Notes under the pieces: model-generated
Databases searched by the model: none
What the model was told of the DNA's origin: nothing
The model's input: only the letters and a program-made list of their open reading frames with translations
Shown: positions 36,853 to 48,183 of the stretch, piece by piece
How the letters are laid out: each line of letters starts with the position of its first letter
How positions within the stretch are numbered: position 1 is the stretch's first letter
DNA from: Polyangium sp. 15x6
Lineage (GTDB): Bacteria > Myxococcota_A > Polyangia > Polyangiales > Polyangiaceae
DNA: 64,000 nucleotides
Direction of reading: 5' to 3'
NCBI RefSeq assembly: GCF_029960785.1
Contig: NZ_JASBQE010000037.1
Location: forward strand, 1-64,000
Made by a program: the position numbers and the translations under genes

Positions 36853-38304
36853 ATGATGGGACACAAAACGCTTTTTTCTCTCCTCGCCCTGGTCGGGGTG
36901 CCCACGGTCCTCGCAGCTGCGTGCGGATCGAGCGGCGCGGGGGGCACAGGCGCGGCTTCGGGTTCGGGCGCGGCCGGCTCGGGTGGCCAAGCCGGCGCGG
37001 GCGTGGGCGGCGAATTCGTGGGCTCCGTCGGATCCGGCGGCGCGGCAGGCGCGGGCGGCGCGCCGTCGTCGTCCTCGGGCGCCGGCGGAAATCCGCTCGA
37101 CGCGGGGCTCGAGGATTTCTGCATGGGCAAGGGCGCGATCCCGATCCCGAACTCCGGCGAATGCACGGGCGACATCGGCAAGAAGACCTTCCTCTTCGCC
37201 GCCTGCTCCTGCACGGGCTTCGACGCGAACAACACCATCGTGACCGACTCGTTCTCCTCGATCGACCCGAACAAGCCGCTCGCGGGCGGCTCGATCGGCG
37301 TCAATGGCAATTACAGCGCGCAGGCCGCGACGAGCATCAAGGGCGCGCTGCTCGTGAAGGGCTCGATGAGCACGACGAACCAGCACGACGTCGTGCAGGA
37401 GCTGCAATGCGGCGGCAATGCCACGATCTCGCACGTGGCCCTCGCCCAGAGCAACGCGACGATCGGGGGCGTCGTGAACAGCAGCAACAAGGAGCTCACG
37501 ATCCAGGGCAAGCTCTTCACGCCGCTCGCCGACAACACGTCGAAGGTAAACGCGCTCGGCGGCTCGGTCGTGGGCCCGGTCGACATCGAGACGCCCTGCA
37601 ACTGCGACGATCCCGTCGACGTCGCCGGCATCGTCCAGGCGTTCGGCGGGACGAACGACAACGACGAGAATGGCGTCGCCGCGGACGTGCTCGTGGCGAA
37701 TCCCAGCATGCCCACCGAGATCACCCTGCCTTGCGGCCGGTATTTCCTCTCGGGCATCAAGTCCGACAGCACCGTCACCGTGCACCTCACGGGCCGCACG
37801 GTGCTCGCGATCGACGGCGACATCGCGGTCGCCGGCAAGCTCACGATCGACCTCACCGACGCGGCCGAGCTCGATCTCTTCGTGAAGGGCAACGTGGCCC
37901 TGACGAACCAGGCCGCGATCGGCGCGATCACGCGCCCCGCGGCCACGCGTGTGTACATCGGCGGCGCGCAGGTGGCGCTCGCGGGCGAGCTCGTGCTCGG
38001 GGCGAACCTCTACATGCCGAACGCGGCGCTCCAGGCGAGCAACGCGCTCGAGATCTACGGCGCCGTGTTCGCGAAGAGCATCGCCACGGCGCACCAGTTC
38101 AAGGTCCATTACGACGAAGCGATCATCACGATCGCCGGCTGCCAGCCGCCGGACAGCGCGTGCACCGATTGCCACGATTGCGTGAACCCGACGCCCGCCT
38201 GCGGCCCCGGCGGAACGTGCGGCCCCTGCAGCACGGACAAAGATTGCTGCCCGCCGCTCGTCTGCACCCCGAACGGCACGTGCGTGCTCCCGCCGCCAAA
38301 GTAA
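36853..38304 (+). CDS. Predicted lipoprotein with beta-solenoid-like body and Cys-rich tail
   Basis: A 483-aa lipoprotein with lipobox LAAAC (Cys24) and a Gly/Ala linker (about 25-80). The middle (110-420) has many short strands alternating small and hydrophobic residues (for example VKGNVALTNQAAIGAITRPA and VYIGGAQVALAGELVLGA), like polymer-forming or right-handed beta-solenoid surface proteins. The last 60 residues hold a dense cysteine cluster (CTDCHDCV, CGPCSTDKDCC) of disulfide type, often seen at the C-terminus of myxobacterial surface proteins. Family is not certain. It converges on the methyltransferase gene with 4 bp between. Confidence 0.7.
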   Translation: MMGHKTLFSLLALVGVPTVLAAACGSSGAGGTGAASGSGAAGSGGQAGAGVGGEFVGSVGSGGAAGAGGAPSSSSGAGGNPLDAGLEDFCMGKGAIPIPNSGECTGDIGKKTFLFAACSCTGFDANNTIVTDSFSSIDPNKPLAGGSIGVNGNYSAQAATSIKGALLVKGSMSTTNQHDVVQELQCGGNATISHVALAQSNATIGGVVNSSNKELTIQGKLFTPLADNTSKVNALGGSVVGPVDIETPCNCDDPVDVAGIVQAFGGTNDNDENGVAADVLVANPSMPTEITLPCGRYFLSGIKSDSTVTVHLTGRTVLAIDGDIAVAGKLTIDLTDAAELDLFVKGNVALTNQAAIGAITRPAATRVYIGGAQVALAGELVLGANLYMPNAALQASNALEIYGAVFAKSIATAHQFKVHYDEAIITIAGCQPPDSACTDCHDCVNPTPACGPGGTCGPCSTDKDCCPPLVCTPNGTCVLPPPK

Positions 38305-38308
38305 AACG

Positions 38309-39535
38309 TCATTCCTGGCCCCGCGGCGCCTCGCCGAGAATCGCGAGGTTTCGCGGAGTCGCGTCCGCGTCGAACACCTCCGCGACCCGCGCCGTATACC
38401 CTCGCTCTTCGAGCGCCGCCGCCCGGTCCAGCACGACCGCGATTTCCAGCGGACGCGCGAGCATCGCGCGCGGCAGCGTCCAGCGCCGGATCCGGCCGAA
38501 CTCGATCGCCGCTTCCGCCTCGTGCTCATGGATCTCCGCCTCGGTCGCCGGCGCGAGCCCCCGGAGCGCGAGCGCCCGCGCCGAGAGCTCCGCGAGCCCT
38601 TCGCGCGCCCTCCGCCGGTTGATGCCACGCATCTCCTCGCCCGGCGAGATCGCAACGCCGCGCGCCCTGAGCAGCCGCGCGAGCGCGTGCCTGTTTTTCC
38701 GCGCATCGAGCATCTCCGCGAGGCTCGCCTCCACGCCCACGAGCCGCGTCGTCAGGTTCGAAAGCCCGAGCGCCTCGCGCGGGAGCACGAGCCCGGCCGC
38801 TCGCGCCGCCGCGGAGAGCGGCTCTCGCGCGGGCCCGTCGATCTTCTGCAGGCAACACGACACGAGCGCCACGTCGCACGGCGCCCTCGATGCTTCGAGC
38901 ACCAACCGATCGCCGAGCGACCCGCACGCATGCAGCCCGACCGCGAGATCGTCGGGCGAAAGCAGGATCGGATCGCGGAGCGCGTCGAGCACGACGAACC
39001 TCGCGCGCGAGCCTCGCCCGAGGATCGACGCCGCCTCCACGCGCCGCGGCTCGCGCTCGATCCCCACCGCGTCGCGATCGAACATCTCCGCCGCGAGGCG
39101 CGTGAAGTGCCCCCGCCCCGCGCCGATGTCCACGATTCGCCGCGCCCTCTGCGCCATGGGCTCGACCGCGTCGAGCAGCGCTTCGAGCTGCCGCGTCTTG
39201 CGCTCGGAGACCGATCGAGGCCGATCGAGCCGCGTCCCCGGGCTTTGCGCGAGCCGCGCGGGCAGCGCCGAAACCTCGAGCGCCGAGCGCCCGAGCTCCA
39301 CGAGCGACGGCGGCGCGCCTCGGAGCATGGGCAAGCGCGCCGCGAGCCCCTCGGCCTCGCAGCGGGCGAGCTCGTCGTCGGAGAGCGCGCCGAGGAACGC
39401 GGTGAACCCGCGCGCCTCGCAAAAGGCGGGCGGCTCTGCCGAATCCGGCCGCCCGCGCAGGATGTCGAGCGCCGGCGCGACGAGCGCGAGCGCCCGTGCG
39501 AGGCTCTCCGAGACGAACCGGGGCGCGGCTTCCAT
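38309..39535 (-). CDS. METTL25/RRNAD1-like SAM-dependent methyltransferase
   Basis: A 408-aa protein. The SAM-binding core is I-V-D-I-G-A-G-R-G-H-F (motif I, about residues 135-145), followed by DRDAVGIERE. The GLHACGSLGD and SCCLQK steps are those of the METTL25 group (Methyltransf_32). A long N-terminal helical region precedes the domain. Start is ATG 39535; the GTG at 39559 is less likely. The target in bacteria is unknown (rRNA or protein in eukaryotic relatives). It is divergent from the zinc-ribbon kinase, 107 bp apart. Confidence 0.75.
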   Translation of the reverse strand: MEAAPRFVSESLARALALVAPALDILRGRPDSAEPPAFCEARGFTAFLGALSDDELARCEAEGLAARLPMLRGAPPSLVELGRSALEVSALPARLAQSPGTRLDRPRSVSERKTRQLEALLDAVEPMAQRARRIVDIGAGRGHFTRLAAEMFDRDAVGIEREPRRVEAASILGRGSRARFVVLDALRDPILLSPDDLAVGLHACGSLGDRLVLEASRAPCDVALVSCCLQKIDGPAREPLSAAARAAGLVLPREALGLSNLTTRLVGVEASLAEMLDARKNRHALARLLRARGVAISPGEEMRGINRRRAREGLAELSARALALRGLAPATEAEIHEHEAEAAIEFGRIRRWTLPRAMLARPLEIAVVLDRAAALEERGYTARVAEVFDADATPRNLAILGEAPRGQE

Positions 39536-39642
39536 GGCCGGCAAAGCGAACGGCCCCACAAGCCTTCTGTCAAGCTGTACGTTTCGTGCCTTCGGGCTTC
39601 TACTCGCGCCCCTGCGTGGTGTAGGCTCCCGCCGAGCGCCGC

Positions 39643-41263
<1,621 letters not shown>

Positions 41264-41283
<20 letters not shown>

Positions 41284-44035
41284 CTTCCGGCGGCGCGCGG
41301 CGCTGCTCGGCCTCGCCGCGTTCCTCGGGGCCGCGGCGGTGGTGAGCTGCGAGAGCCTCGAAAACGTCGACAAGAACGAATGCGGCAACCGCGTCCTCGA
41401 AACGGGCGAGGATTGCGACGGAAACCTCGTCCCCGGCGAGGAGGCGGTCAACGGTCTCACGACCGTGCCCCCGAACCTCTGCGGCGCCACCTGCCGCTAC
41501 GTCTGCAACCTCGCCGATGATCCGACCGTGGTATGTCCGGCCGATTTCGGCTGCGGGATCGACGGCACGTGCCGCAAGCCCGGCGGGCTCTCCACGCCGC
41601 CGCTCTCGATCGGGGGCGGCGGCGTGCGGCGCTTCCTCTCCGGCGATTTCGACGGCGACGGCCGGCAGGACGCCGTGGCGCTCGGCGACAACTCGCTCGA
41701 CATCCTGTTTTTCGGGACGAACGGCCTCATCGATCGCTCGCTCACGGTGCCGAACGAGCGCCGTTTGCCCGGGGTGGGCGATATCGACGGGGACGGCACC
41801 TCGGATCTCGTCCTGAACCTCGGCGACGCGCTCGGCGTCCTTTCGGGGCAGGACAACCGCACGCTCAAGCCGTGGAGTTACCATTCGGGGGAGCTGGAGA
41901 GCGGCGGCACGCGGCTCGTCCCCCTCGGCCGGATCGGCACCGAAAACACGCTGCTCGCGTTCATCACGAAGGAGGGACAAACCCACCTCGAGACGATCAC
42001 CGTCAACGGCAACGCCGAGCCCGTCCACAAGAAGGTGGGCGGGATGCAGGAGCTGGTCTTGTCGGGGACGCTGGTCGGCGCTGTCGCCGTCTCCGAAAAC
42101 ACGAAGAGCGGCTCGAAATGCCCGGTCGTCGCCTTCGAACTCGCATCGACGCCCTCGCAGGTGGTCCTCCTCTCCTGCGGCGAATCCGGCCAGCTCGCGG
42201 AGGAGCCGAAGCATACCGTGATACCGCTGCCCCTCGGCGGCGCGGCCTGGGCCGGAGCATTCTTCGCGGACGCGGACGACGACGGCGACGACGACCTGCT
42301 CGTCGGGGCCGCGGAGCGTCTCCACTTCTTCGCGAACGACGACACGGGCAAGTTCATGGAGGCCGTGAACCCGGGGGACGATAGCCCCCTTTTGCCGCTC
42401 GTCGTCGAGCCGGGCCAGTGCGGCGGCCGCGTCCTCGCCGGGCCGCCGCTCGCGGTCGGTCATCTCGACGGCAATCGAGCGCTCGACGTCGTCGACGCGC
42501 GCGGCGTGCTCTACAATCCGTACTATAAAAAAGAAGCGATCAAGAAGAGCTGCATCTCTCCGTCCAGCGTGAGCTGGGCACACGCCATCATCGGCGATTT
42601 CAATGGCAACGGGCTCCCGGACGTCCTCGCGTCGCGCTCGGCGCAGACCCTCCTCGACGTGTGGAGCAGCGTCCCAGGGGGCGAGCTCAATACGTTCACC
42701 GTCCCGGTGGAAGAGCTCGTCGGCGAGCTCGCCCTCGGCGATTTCGACGGTGACTCCGTGGACGACGCCGTGCTCCGGTATGCTCCGCCGCCTTCGCCTG
42801 GCAACGAAATGATGACGCCCGCGAGCGAGCTCATCGTCCTCTTCGGCCGCCCGCTCGCCGCGCCCGAGGCGCCCTTCTCCCTCGGTTTTTATCGGAGCCT
42901 CGAGCACATCGCCACCGGCCGCGTGAAAGGGACGAACGCCATCGGTGCCCCCGATCTCCTCGACGATCTCGTGGTCCTCTCCGCCGCCGCCGGGGACTCG
43001 GGAGGGGCGCAAGGCATGCCGAAGCCTTTCACGATCATCGAGGGCAACGTCGGGCGACGGCTCCTCGCTCCGCTGACCATCAAGGGCACGTCGGATGGCG
43101 CGCCGCCGGGCACGATGCCGGTCACGGCCAGTGCACCGACGCAGATCATCGTGTCCCGCTTCGGCGTCGAAGCCTGCAATATGCAAGGGGGCCCGGGAGA
43201 ATCCGCGCAGGGGACCCGGGCGACCATCGCGGCCGCGACAGACAGCGCGGTCTGGCTCGCGGGGTGTCGTCAAGACGGCTCGTCCCTGCGGGTCCTCGAA
43301 GAGCTGGATACGGGCAAGGGCAACATACTGCTCGCGCCGGTGAATTACAGCCAGAATCGCGACGCGCTCGGGGTCTTCCTCAAGGCGGAGACCGGGGGTC
43401 GCGGCCTCTGGGTCGCCGATTACGACCCGAAGACGGGTTTCGAGGCGTCTCCCAAGCTGGGTGACATCTCGAGCGTGCTCGAGGACCTCGTCCTGCCAAA
43501 CCCCGATCCGTTCGACGCGCCGGCGGTCGTCGTCGATGTCGACGGCAATGGGCGGCGCGACGTCGTCCTCCTGGCGAACACGGTGGGCCCGATGAAAGAC
43601 GCCCGGCCCCGGAGCGCGGTCGCCGTCTACTGGAACGACGGCACGGGCACGGAGACGCTCGACGGGAAGCGGCCACCGACGGTCATCACGATCCCCCAAG
43701 AGCTCCTCGAAGACCCCGACACGTCCACGGATGGCAATACCTCCAGCGACGACCTCATCCAGGGGATTGCCGACATCGCATTTCTGAACATCGACGGGGA
43801 CGCGGCCCGGGAGCTCGTCGTTCTCACGCAGCGAGGGCTCTACGTGCTCGACCTGGGCAAGGACCAGGACGGGAAACGCGTATTCAAGCTCCCGGAGGAC
43901 GACAATCCGTTCGCCCGACTCCCGGGCGGCCAGGCGCTGCTCGCGATCGACGCGAACAGCGACGGCGTCGATGATCTGCTCGTCGCCGAGGGCCCCAGGC
44001 TCCTCCTCTTCCTCGGCAAGGAGGCCGCCCGATGA
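41264..44035 (+). CDS. FG-GAP/VCBS-repeat lipoprotein
   Basis: A 923-aa surface lipoprotein. GTG start inside the kinase gene; lipobox VVSC (Cys29) after a basic lead. The body holds at least eight FG-GAP-like units, each with a D-x-D/N-G-D Asp-rich calcium loop: GDFDGDGRQDAV, GDIDGDGTSDLV, ADADDDGDDDLL, GDFNGNGLPDVL, GDFDGDSVDDAV, VDGNGRRDVV, NIDGDAARELV and DANSDGVDDLL. That spacing predicts an integrin-alpha-like seven-blade beta-propeller. Cysteines cluster just after the signal (CGNRVLETGEDCDGN, CGATCRYVC, CGIDGTC), a MYXO-type metal-binding region. Between the kinase and PEGA genes, it is a likely ligand-binding partner of the kinase. Confidence 0.85.
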
Positions 44036-45267
44036 GGCGTTTTTTCGCGGCGCTCGTGATGCTCGCGCTCTCGACCGGGGCGGGGCTCTCGCTCGCGGGC
44101 CCTTCGGAGGTCGATTCCCCCGAGGCACGCGCCTATTTCGAGACCGGCGCCCGCGAGTACGAGAAGGGCAATTACGCGAACGCCGTCCGCGCCTTCGAGC
44201 AGGCGTACGCGCTCACGACGCGCCCCGGCCTGCTCTTCTCGATCGCGCAGGCCTACCGCAAGCAATACGGCAATGACGGCAAGCCGCAGAACCTGCGACA
44301 GGCCGTGGATTATTATCGCCGGTACCTGGCCACGGACACGACGGGCAAGCGGCGTGGCGAGGCGGACGCGGCCATCAAGGACATCGAAGCGATCCTCTCG
44401 CGCTTGCCTCCCGAGGTGCAGAGCACGCCCGCGCCCGAGGAGGCGCCCTCGACCCAGATCTCCATCACGACGCAGGTCGAGGACGCGACCATTTCGATCG
44501 ACGGCGGCCCGCCGCGCTCGCTCGAGGCGATCGACGTCACGCCGGGCAAACACAAGGTCGTGGTGCAGGCGCCCGGATATTTCCCCGAGGAGCGCGAGGT
44601 GCCGGCCAAGCAAGGCCAGATGACGGCGCTCGACGTTCCCTTGCGCGAGATGCCGGCTTTGGTGTCGATCACGGGCCCGGCGGGCGCCTCGGTCACGGTG
44701 GACGGTTTGCCCAAGGGCGCCCTGCCGCTCCAGGCGCCGCTTCAGATCGAGGCGGGCGTCCGGACCCTCAGCGTGAGCTTGAACGGATTCAACACGTTCA
44801 CCACGGAGCTCGATCTCGGCCGTGGAAAGTCGGAGGACGTGAAGGCCGCGCTCGATCGCACGCGGCAACGGATCACCTCGTTCGTCCTCATCGGCGGGGG
44901 AGCGACCTTCGTCGCCGGCGGCGTCGTCATGGCCTTCATCGCCGCGAGGGCCGGCGAGAAGGCGAAGGAGATCAACGATATCCGCAACAACGGCACGATC
45001 AGCGAGACCGAGCTCGACGATTACCTCGACTATCGGGACGCGCAGACGACGCTTCGCAACGGCGCGACCGTGGCGCTCAACGTCGCCGCGGGCATGGGGG
45101 CCCTCGCGTTCCTCCTGTATTACTTCGACGAACCCCGGCTCGCCCCCCCGCGCAAGAAGGATGACAAGAAGCCCAAAGGCCCGGATCCCTCGCGCCTGCG
45201 CGAGATCGCGGTCGTGCCCGCGGTCGGCCCCGGCGTCGTGGGCCTCTCCTTCGGCGCCCGGTTCTGA
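44032..45267 (+). CDS. TPR/PEGA-domain membrane protein
   Basis: A 411-aa protein, third of the kinase/FG-GAP/PEGA unit, with ATG overlapping the previous TGA (ATGA). It has a signal sequence, then TPR-like helices (about 25-120: ARAYFETGAREYEKGNYANAVRAFEQAYAL). Two PEGA-type beta domains follow (about 150-205, ISIDGGPPRSLEAIDVTPGKHKV; and 205-270). Two hydrophobic segments follow: FVLIGGGATFVAGGVVMAFI and LNVAAGMGALAFLLYYF, separated by a loop of about 50 residues. The C-terminus is basic, then beta-like. It probably spans the inner membrane with PEGA domains in the periplasm, as a structural partner of the kinase. Confidence 0.85.
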   Translation: MRRFFAALVMLALSTGAGLSLAGPSEVDSPEARAYFETGAREYEKGNYANAVRAFEQAYALTTRPGLLFSIAQAYRKQYGNDGKPQNLRQAVDYYRRYLATDTTGKRRGEADAAIKDIEAILSRLPPEVQSTPAPEEAPSTQISITTQVEDATISIDGGPPRSLEAIDVTPGKHKVVVQAPGYFPEEREVPAKQGQMTALDVPLREMPALVSITGPAGASVTVDGLPKGALPLQAPLQIEAGVRTLSVSLNGFNTFTTELDLGRGKSEDVKAALDRTRQRITSFVLIGGGATFVAGGVVMAFIAARAGEKAKEINDIRNNGTISETELDDYLDYRDAQTTLRNGATVALNVAAGMGALAFLLYYFDEPRLAPPRKKDDKKPKGPDPSRLREIAVVPAVGPGVVGLSFGARF

Positions 45268-45274
45268 TTCGCCC

Positions 45275-45318
45275 GCCGAGAACATCGAGCGGTTTGACAA
45301 CCGCTCGATGTTCTCGGC
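45275..45318 (+). terminator. Perfect 20-bp hairpin closing the kinase/FG-GAP/PEGA operon
   Basis: Left arm 45275-45294 and right arm 45299-45318 are perfectly complementary with a TGAC loop. It lies 7 bp past the stop of the PEGA gene. No strong T-run follows, so it may be a Rho-assisted or stabilising 3' hairpin. A second stem of GGGGGACG type lies just after it. Confidence 0.65.
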
Positions 45319-45437
45319 TTCTTTCGTCCCGAGGGGGACGCCTCGCGTCCCCCTCTCGTCCGGGCAAAGCCCGGACGATTCACCCCCCGAGGCGAGCTCG
45401 TTTCGCGATCTCGCAAAGCGCCGAACCGTTCGGCGCT

Positions 45438-46115
45438 CTACCGCCGCTTGCGACGCATCGCCGCCGCAAAGACGAGCGCCCCGATCACCGCGCCCATTCC
45501 TCCCAGGCCTCGGGGCGATCCCGGCGCCGCGCTGCAACCTCCGGCTTCGTCCGTCGTTCCGTCGACGCCGAGGTCGGGCATCGAGCCGGGCGGCTGGCTG
45601 CATTGTGCATAGTCGAGCTTGCAATCCGCCATGCAGGTGAGTGGACCTTCGCCCGCCCCTGCTTCCGCGCAATCACTCACCAGAAACAGCTCGCCGTCGC
45701 ATGCCTCGCCCGCTTCGAGCTTACCGCTGCCGCAGACGGGCGGCGGGTGGTTGTCGGGGTTTCCGGGGTTGTACACGAAGCCCTTCGGATCCGGGTCGCC
45801 CTTCGTCCAGAGACAATCGGGGTCGCCGAGCTCCTGCCCGTTCGTCCAGCCATCCTGATCCGAATCGAACTCGCAAAGCGGCGCCCAGTTCACGTTTTGC
45901 TCCTGCACGGGCACGTCGCCCACGAGCTGCAAACGTGCATCGCCGCCGAAATCCGTGTTGTAACTGGCCTTCGTATCGCCGTGGCAGTTCAAGCAGCCGT
46001 ATTTGGTGCCGTTCGGGATGTCGTTCACCCGGAATGGACGCGCGGAGGCGGCCGTGGCGAAGGTGAACGAGGCGAGGCCGACGAGGAGAACCGAAGATCG
46101 CAAGGAGGGCGTCAT
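45438..46115 (-). CDS. MYXO-CTERM surface protein with one haem-c site
   Basis: A 225-aa exported protein. Sec signal ends near ATAASA. A CLNCH motif (residues about 40-44) is a c-type haem attachment site within a very short domain. DSDQDGWTNGQELGD is an Asp-rich calcium-type loop. Cys-rich C-terminal sections follow (VCGSGKLEAGEACDG, DCAEAGAGEGPLTCMADC). The tail is GGC, a short linker, a hydrophobic helix (VIGALVFAAAM) and RRKRR: a MYXO-CTERM sorting signal for surface attachment in myxobacteria. The start is ATG 46115 with AAGGAGG at proper spacing. Electron transfer or haem sensing is possible; neither is shown. Confidence 0.85.
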   Translation of the reverse strand: MTPSLRSSVLLVGLASFTFATAASARPFRVNDIPNGTKYGCLNCHGDTKASYNTDFGGDARLQLVGDVPVQEQNVNWAPLCEFDSDQDGWTNGQELGDPDCLWTKGDPDPKGFVYNPGNPDNHPPPVCGSGKLEAGEACDGELFLVSDCAEAGAGEGPLTCMADCKLDYAQCSQPPGSMPDLGVDGTTDEAGGCSAAPGSPRGLGGMGAVIGALVFAAAMRRKRR

Positions 46116-46207
46116 TCGCCGAGCGTAAAGACGGCTGGCCGGAGGCGTCAAGCGAACCTCCTACCCCTCTCGCGAGGGCGGCCAGGAACGTGGTATAGGT
46201 ACGCCCC

Positions 46208-47464
46208 ATGGTTCCCTGCCCTCGCCGCCCGGGTCTCGCGCGCTCGTCGGTCACCGCCGCCGTGCTCGCCGCGGCTTGCGTCACGCTCGGCCTTCCCCTC
46301 GCCTGCACCCCGACCGAGCCGCGGACGGGGCAATGGAAGCCGACCGAAGGAACCTTCGACGACCCGCGGCCCGAGAACACGACGAAGGCGACGTCGGAGC
46401 CCACGACGAAGCCAACGGCAAACAAGCCGCCGCCGCCGCCGCCTCCTCCTCCTCCTCCGCCCCCGCCTCCGCCTCCTCCACCTCCGCCGCCTCCCCCGCC
46501 TCCGCCCCCGCCTCCTGCGCCGACCGCGACGATTGGCGTCACCGGTCCGAGCTGCGTCATCAAAGGCACGTCCCCGCTCGCGAAGGGCACTCTGCTTTAC
46601 GACGCGCCCGTGGGTGGCCGGGTCATTGCGAGCTTCCAGGGCGGATACGTCCCGATGTCGATGAGCGAGATCCCGCCGGATCCGGCCATTCAGCGCTCGA
46701 AGATCACCACACGCGCGAGCGAGCCTTCCTTCCGGCTCGAAGGGTACGTCGCGACGACCGCGATCCCGGTCTGGAGCGGCCGCGACATCCCGATCGTCTC
46801 GGGCAACGTGTGGATCGCGACCGCGCAGAAGCTCAAGATCACCGGGGCGAAGCTCGGGTTCGTCACGGTCGAGATGCCCATTTTCGGCACGAATGGCCAG
46901 AATGCCACGGTCAGCGCGCCCTGCGACGCCCTCGCGTTGCAGCGCGGCACGCCCGTGCCCGTGGAGGTGCCCGGCAATGGCCGCGGCTTCCTCGCGAAGC
47001 CCCAGGACGTCGATATCCTCGACGGCCCCGCGGGCAACGTCGTCTACACGCTCCGCATGAACGTCGCCGACGTGAAGCTGTTCTGGAGCACCGAGCAGAC
47101 CGGATCGTTCGTCCACGGAAAGCTCCGCGCCGATCTCGCCATCGACGGGTGGATGCGCTGGTCCGATCTCACGGCCCTACCGAAGGGCGAGATGCTGGAT
47201 CAATACATTCCCCCCGAGACGAGCGTCGCGGGCGCGCAGCTCGTCATGGATCCGCCGCCGCGCGTCGCCCGCGCCTCGAAGGACATCCCGATCCGGTTCC
47301 GGCGCGACGAAAAAGAGCGGCCGATCGGCGTGATCGAGGCCGGCGCCGAGCTCCTCGTGCTCGAGACCATCGCGGGCTGGACGAACGTGCTCCCGAAAGC
47401 GGTGTTCGCCCTGCCCGACGACGCCGGCGGCTTCTGGATTCCCGCCGGCGAGACGCCTCGCTGA
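46208..47464 (+). CDS. Predicted lipoprotein with 30 consecutive prolines
   Basis: A 418-aa protein. Signal and lipobox LPLAC (Cys33). A charged linker is followed by a run of 30 prolines (46427-46516), then beta-rich SH3-like segments (GTLLYDAPVGGRVIASF, VLEHR-like AVFALPDD) through the C-terminus. The run uses CCG, CCT and CCC codons in mixed order. It could pass through the peptidoglycan as a rigid rod of about 9 nm (polyproline II). Long Pro runs stall ribosomes, so translation needs EF-P. No family was recognised for the body; SH3b-like binding of the wall would be a guess. It is followed by a B3/B4 gene on the other strand, stop to stop with no gap. Confidence 0.7.
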   Translation: MVPCPRRPGLARSSVTAAVLAAACVTLGLPLACTPTEPRTGQWKPTEGTFDDPRPENTTKATSEPTTKPTANKPPPPPPPPPPPPPPPPPPPPPPPPPPPPPPAPTATIGVTGPSCVIKGTSPLAKGTLLYDAPVGGRVIASFQGGYVPMSMSEIPPDPAIQRSKITTRASEPSFRLEGYVATTAIPVWSGRDIPIVSGNVWIATAQKLKITGAKLGFVTVEMPIFGTNGQNATVSAPCDALALQRGTPVPVEVPGNGRGFLAKPQDVDILDGPAGNVVYTLRMNVADVKLFWSTEQTGSFVHGKLRADLAIDGWMRWSDLTALPKGEMLDQYIPPETSVAGAQLVMDPPPRVARASKDIPIRFRRDEKERPIGVIEAGAELLVLETIAGWTNVLPKAVFALPDDAGGFWIPAGETPR

Positions 47465-48094
47465 TCACTCCGCCACGACGTCCGCGGTCGCCCCCGCCTC
47501 CTCCAGCAATCGCCGATACCACTTCGCGGCTTGTCGCGCGCGGCCCGGGAGCGCGCGCGTGCCCCAGAGGACGGTGAACGTGCGCCGCGTCCCCGCGTGG
47601 GTCTTCGTGCGTTGCGCGTCCTTCACGCCGTTCGCCGACGCGCCTTCCGCGTCGAAGAGGCAAAGCAGCCCGCCGAGATCGATCTCCTGCCCCGAGGCAT
47701 TGAAGACGTATTTCTCGCCCGGCTTCGCGATCCCGATCCGGAGCGGCGGCGTCGCGCGGTCGAGGTCGATCACGCTGATGGGCAGGCCGCTGTGCAAGGA
47801 GACCGCGTTGCACGTGTCGACGGCCGCGTTGATCGAGCCGAGCGCGCCCTCGGTCACCGCGCGGACGAGGTACTCGGACGAAGGCTTGCCCCGGCCCGTC
47901 GGCTTGTATCCGCCGTGCCGCAAGAGATCCCGCACCGCCGCACGGACCGCCTCGTCGGCCGAGAGCGGCGCCGCGGCGCCCGGCGTGAGCAGCGCGCGGA
48001 CGCTCGCGGGGACTTCGATTTCGCCGAGCGGCGCGGGAAACGTGGTCGTGAAGGCGGCGGCCTCGAGCAGCGGGTGGGGATCGATCGTCAGCAT
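47465..48094 (-). CDS. B3/B4 (PheRS beta-like) tRNA-editing-domain protein
   Basis: A 209-aa single-domain protein. The family core is visible: KPSSEYLVRAV, then SINAAVDTCNAVSLHSGLPI, SVIDLDRA, and the late FDAEGA step. This is the B3/B4 editing domain of phenylalanyl-tRNA synthetase, found free-standing in many bacteria and often presumed to bind or edit mischarged tRNA. No synthetase core is attached. Start is ATG at 48094, and a divergent PLP decarboxylase-like gene begins 90 bp away. Confidence 0.85.
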   Translation of the reverse strand: MLTIDPHPLLEAAAFTTTFPAPLGEIEVPASVRALLTPGAAAPLSADEAVRAAVRDLLRHGGYKPTGRGKPSSEYLVRAVTEGALGSINAAVDTCNAVSLHSGLPISVIDLDRATPPLRIGIAKPGEKYVFNASGQEIDLGGLLCLFDAEGASANGVKDAQRTKTHAGTRRTFTVLWGTRALPGRARQAAKWYRRLLEEAGATADVVAE

Positions 48095-48183
48095 GGGAGG
48101 CGCATCCTAGCCCGGCGCGGGCCGCTTGACACGAGGGGGCCGCCGCGTGCCTCATGGCCCCGGAAAACGACCGAGGAGGCACG

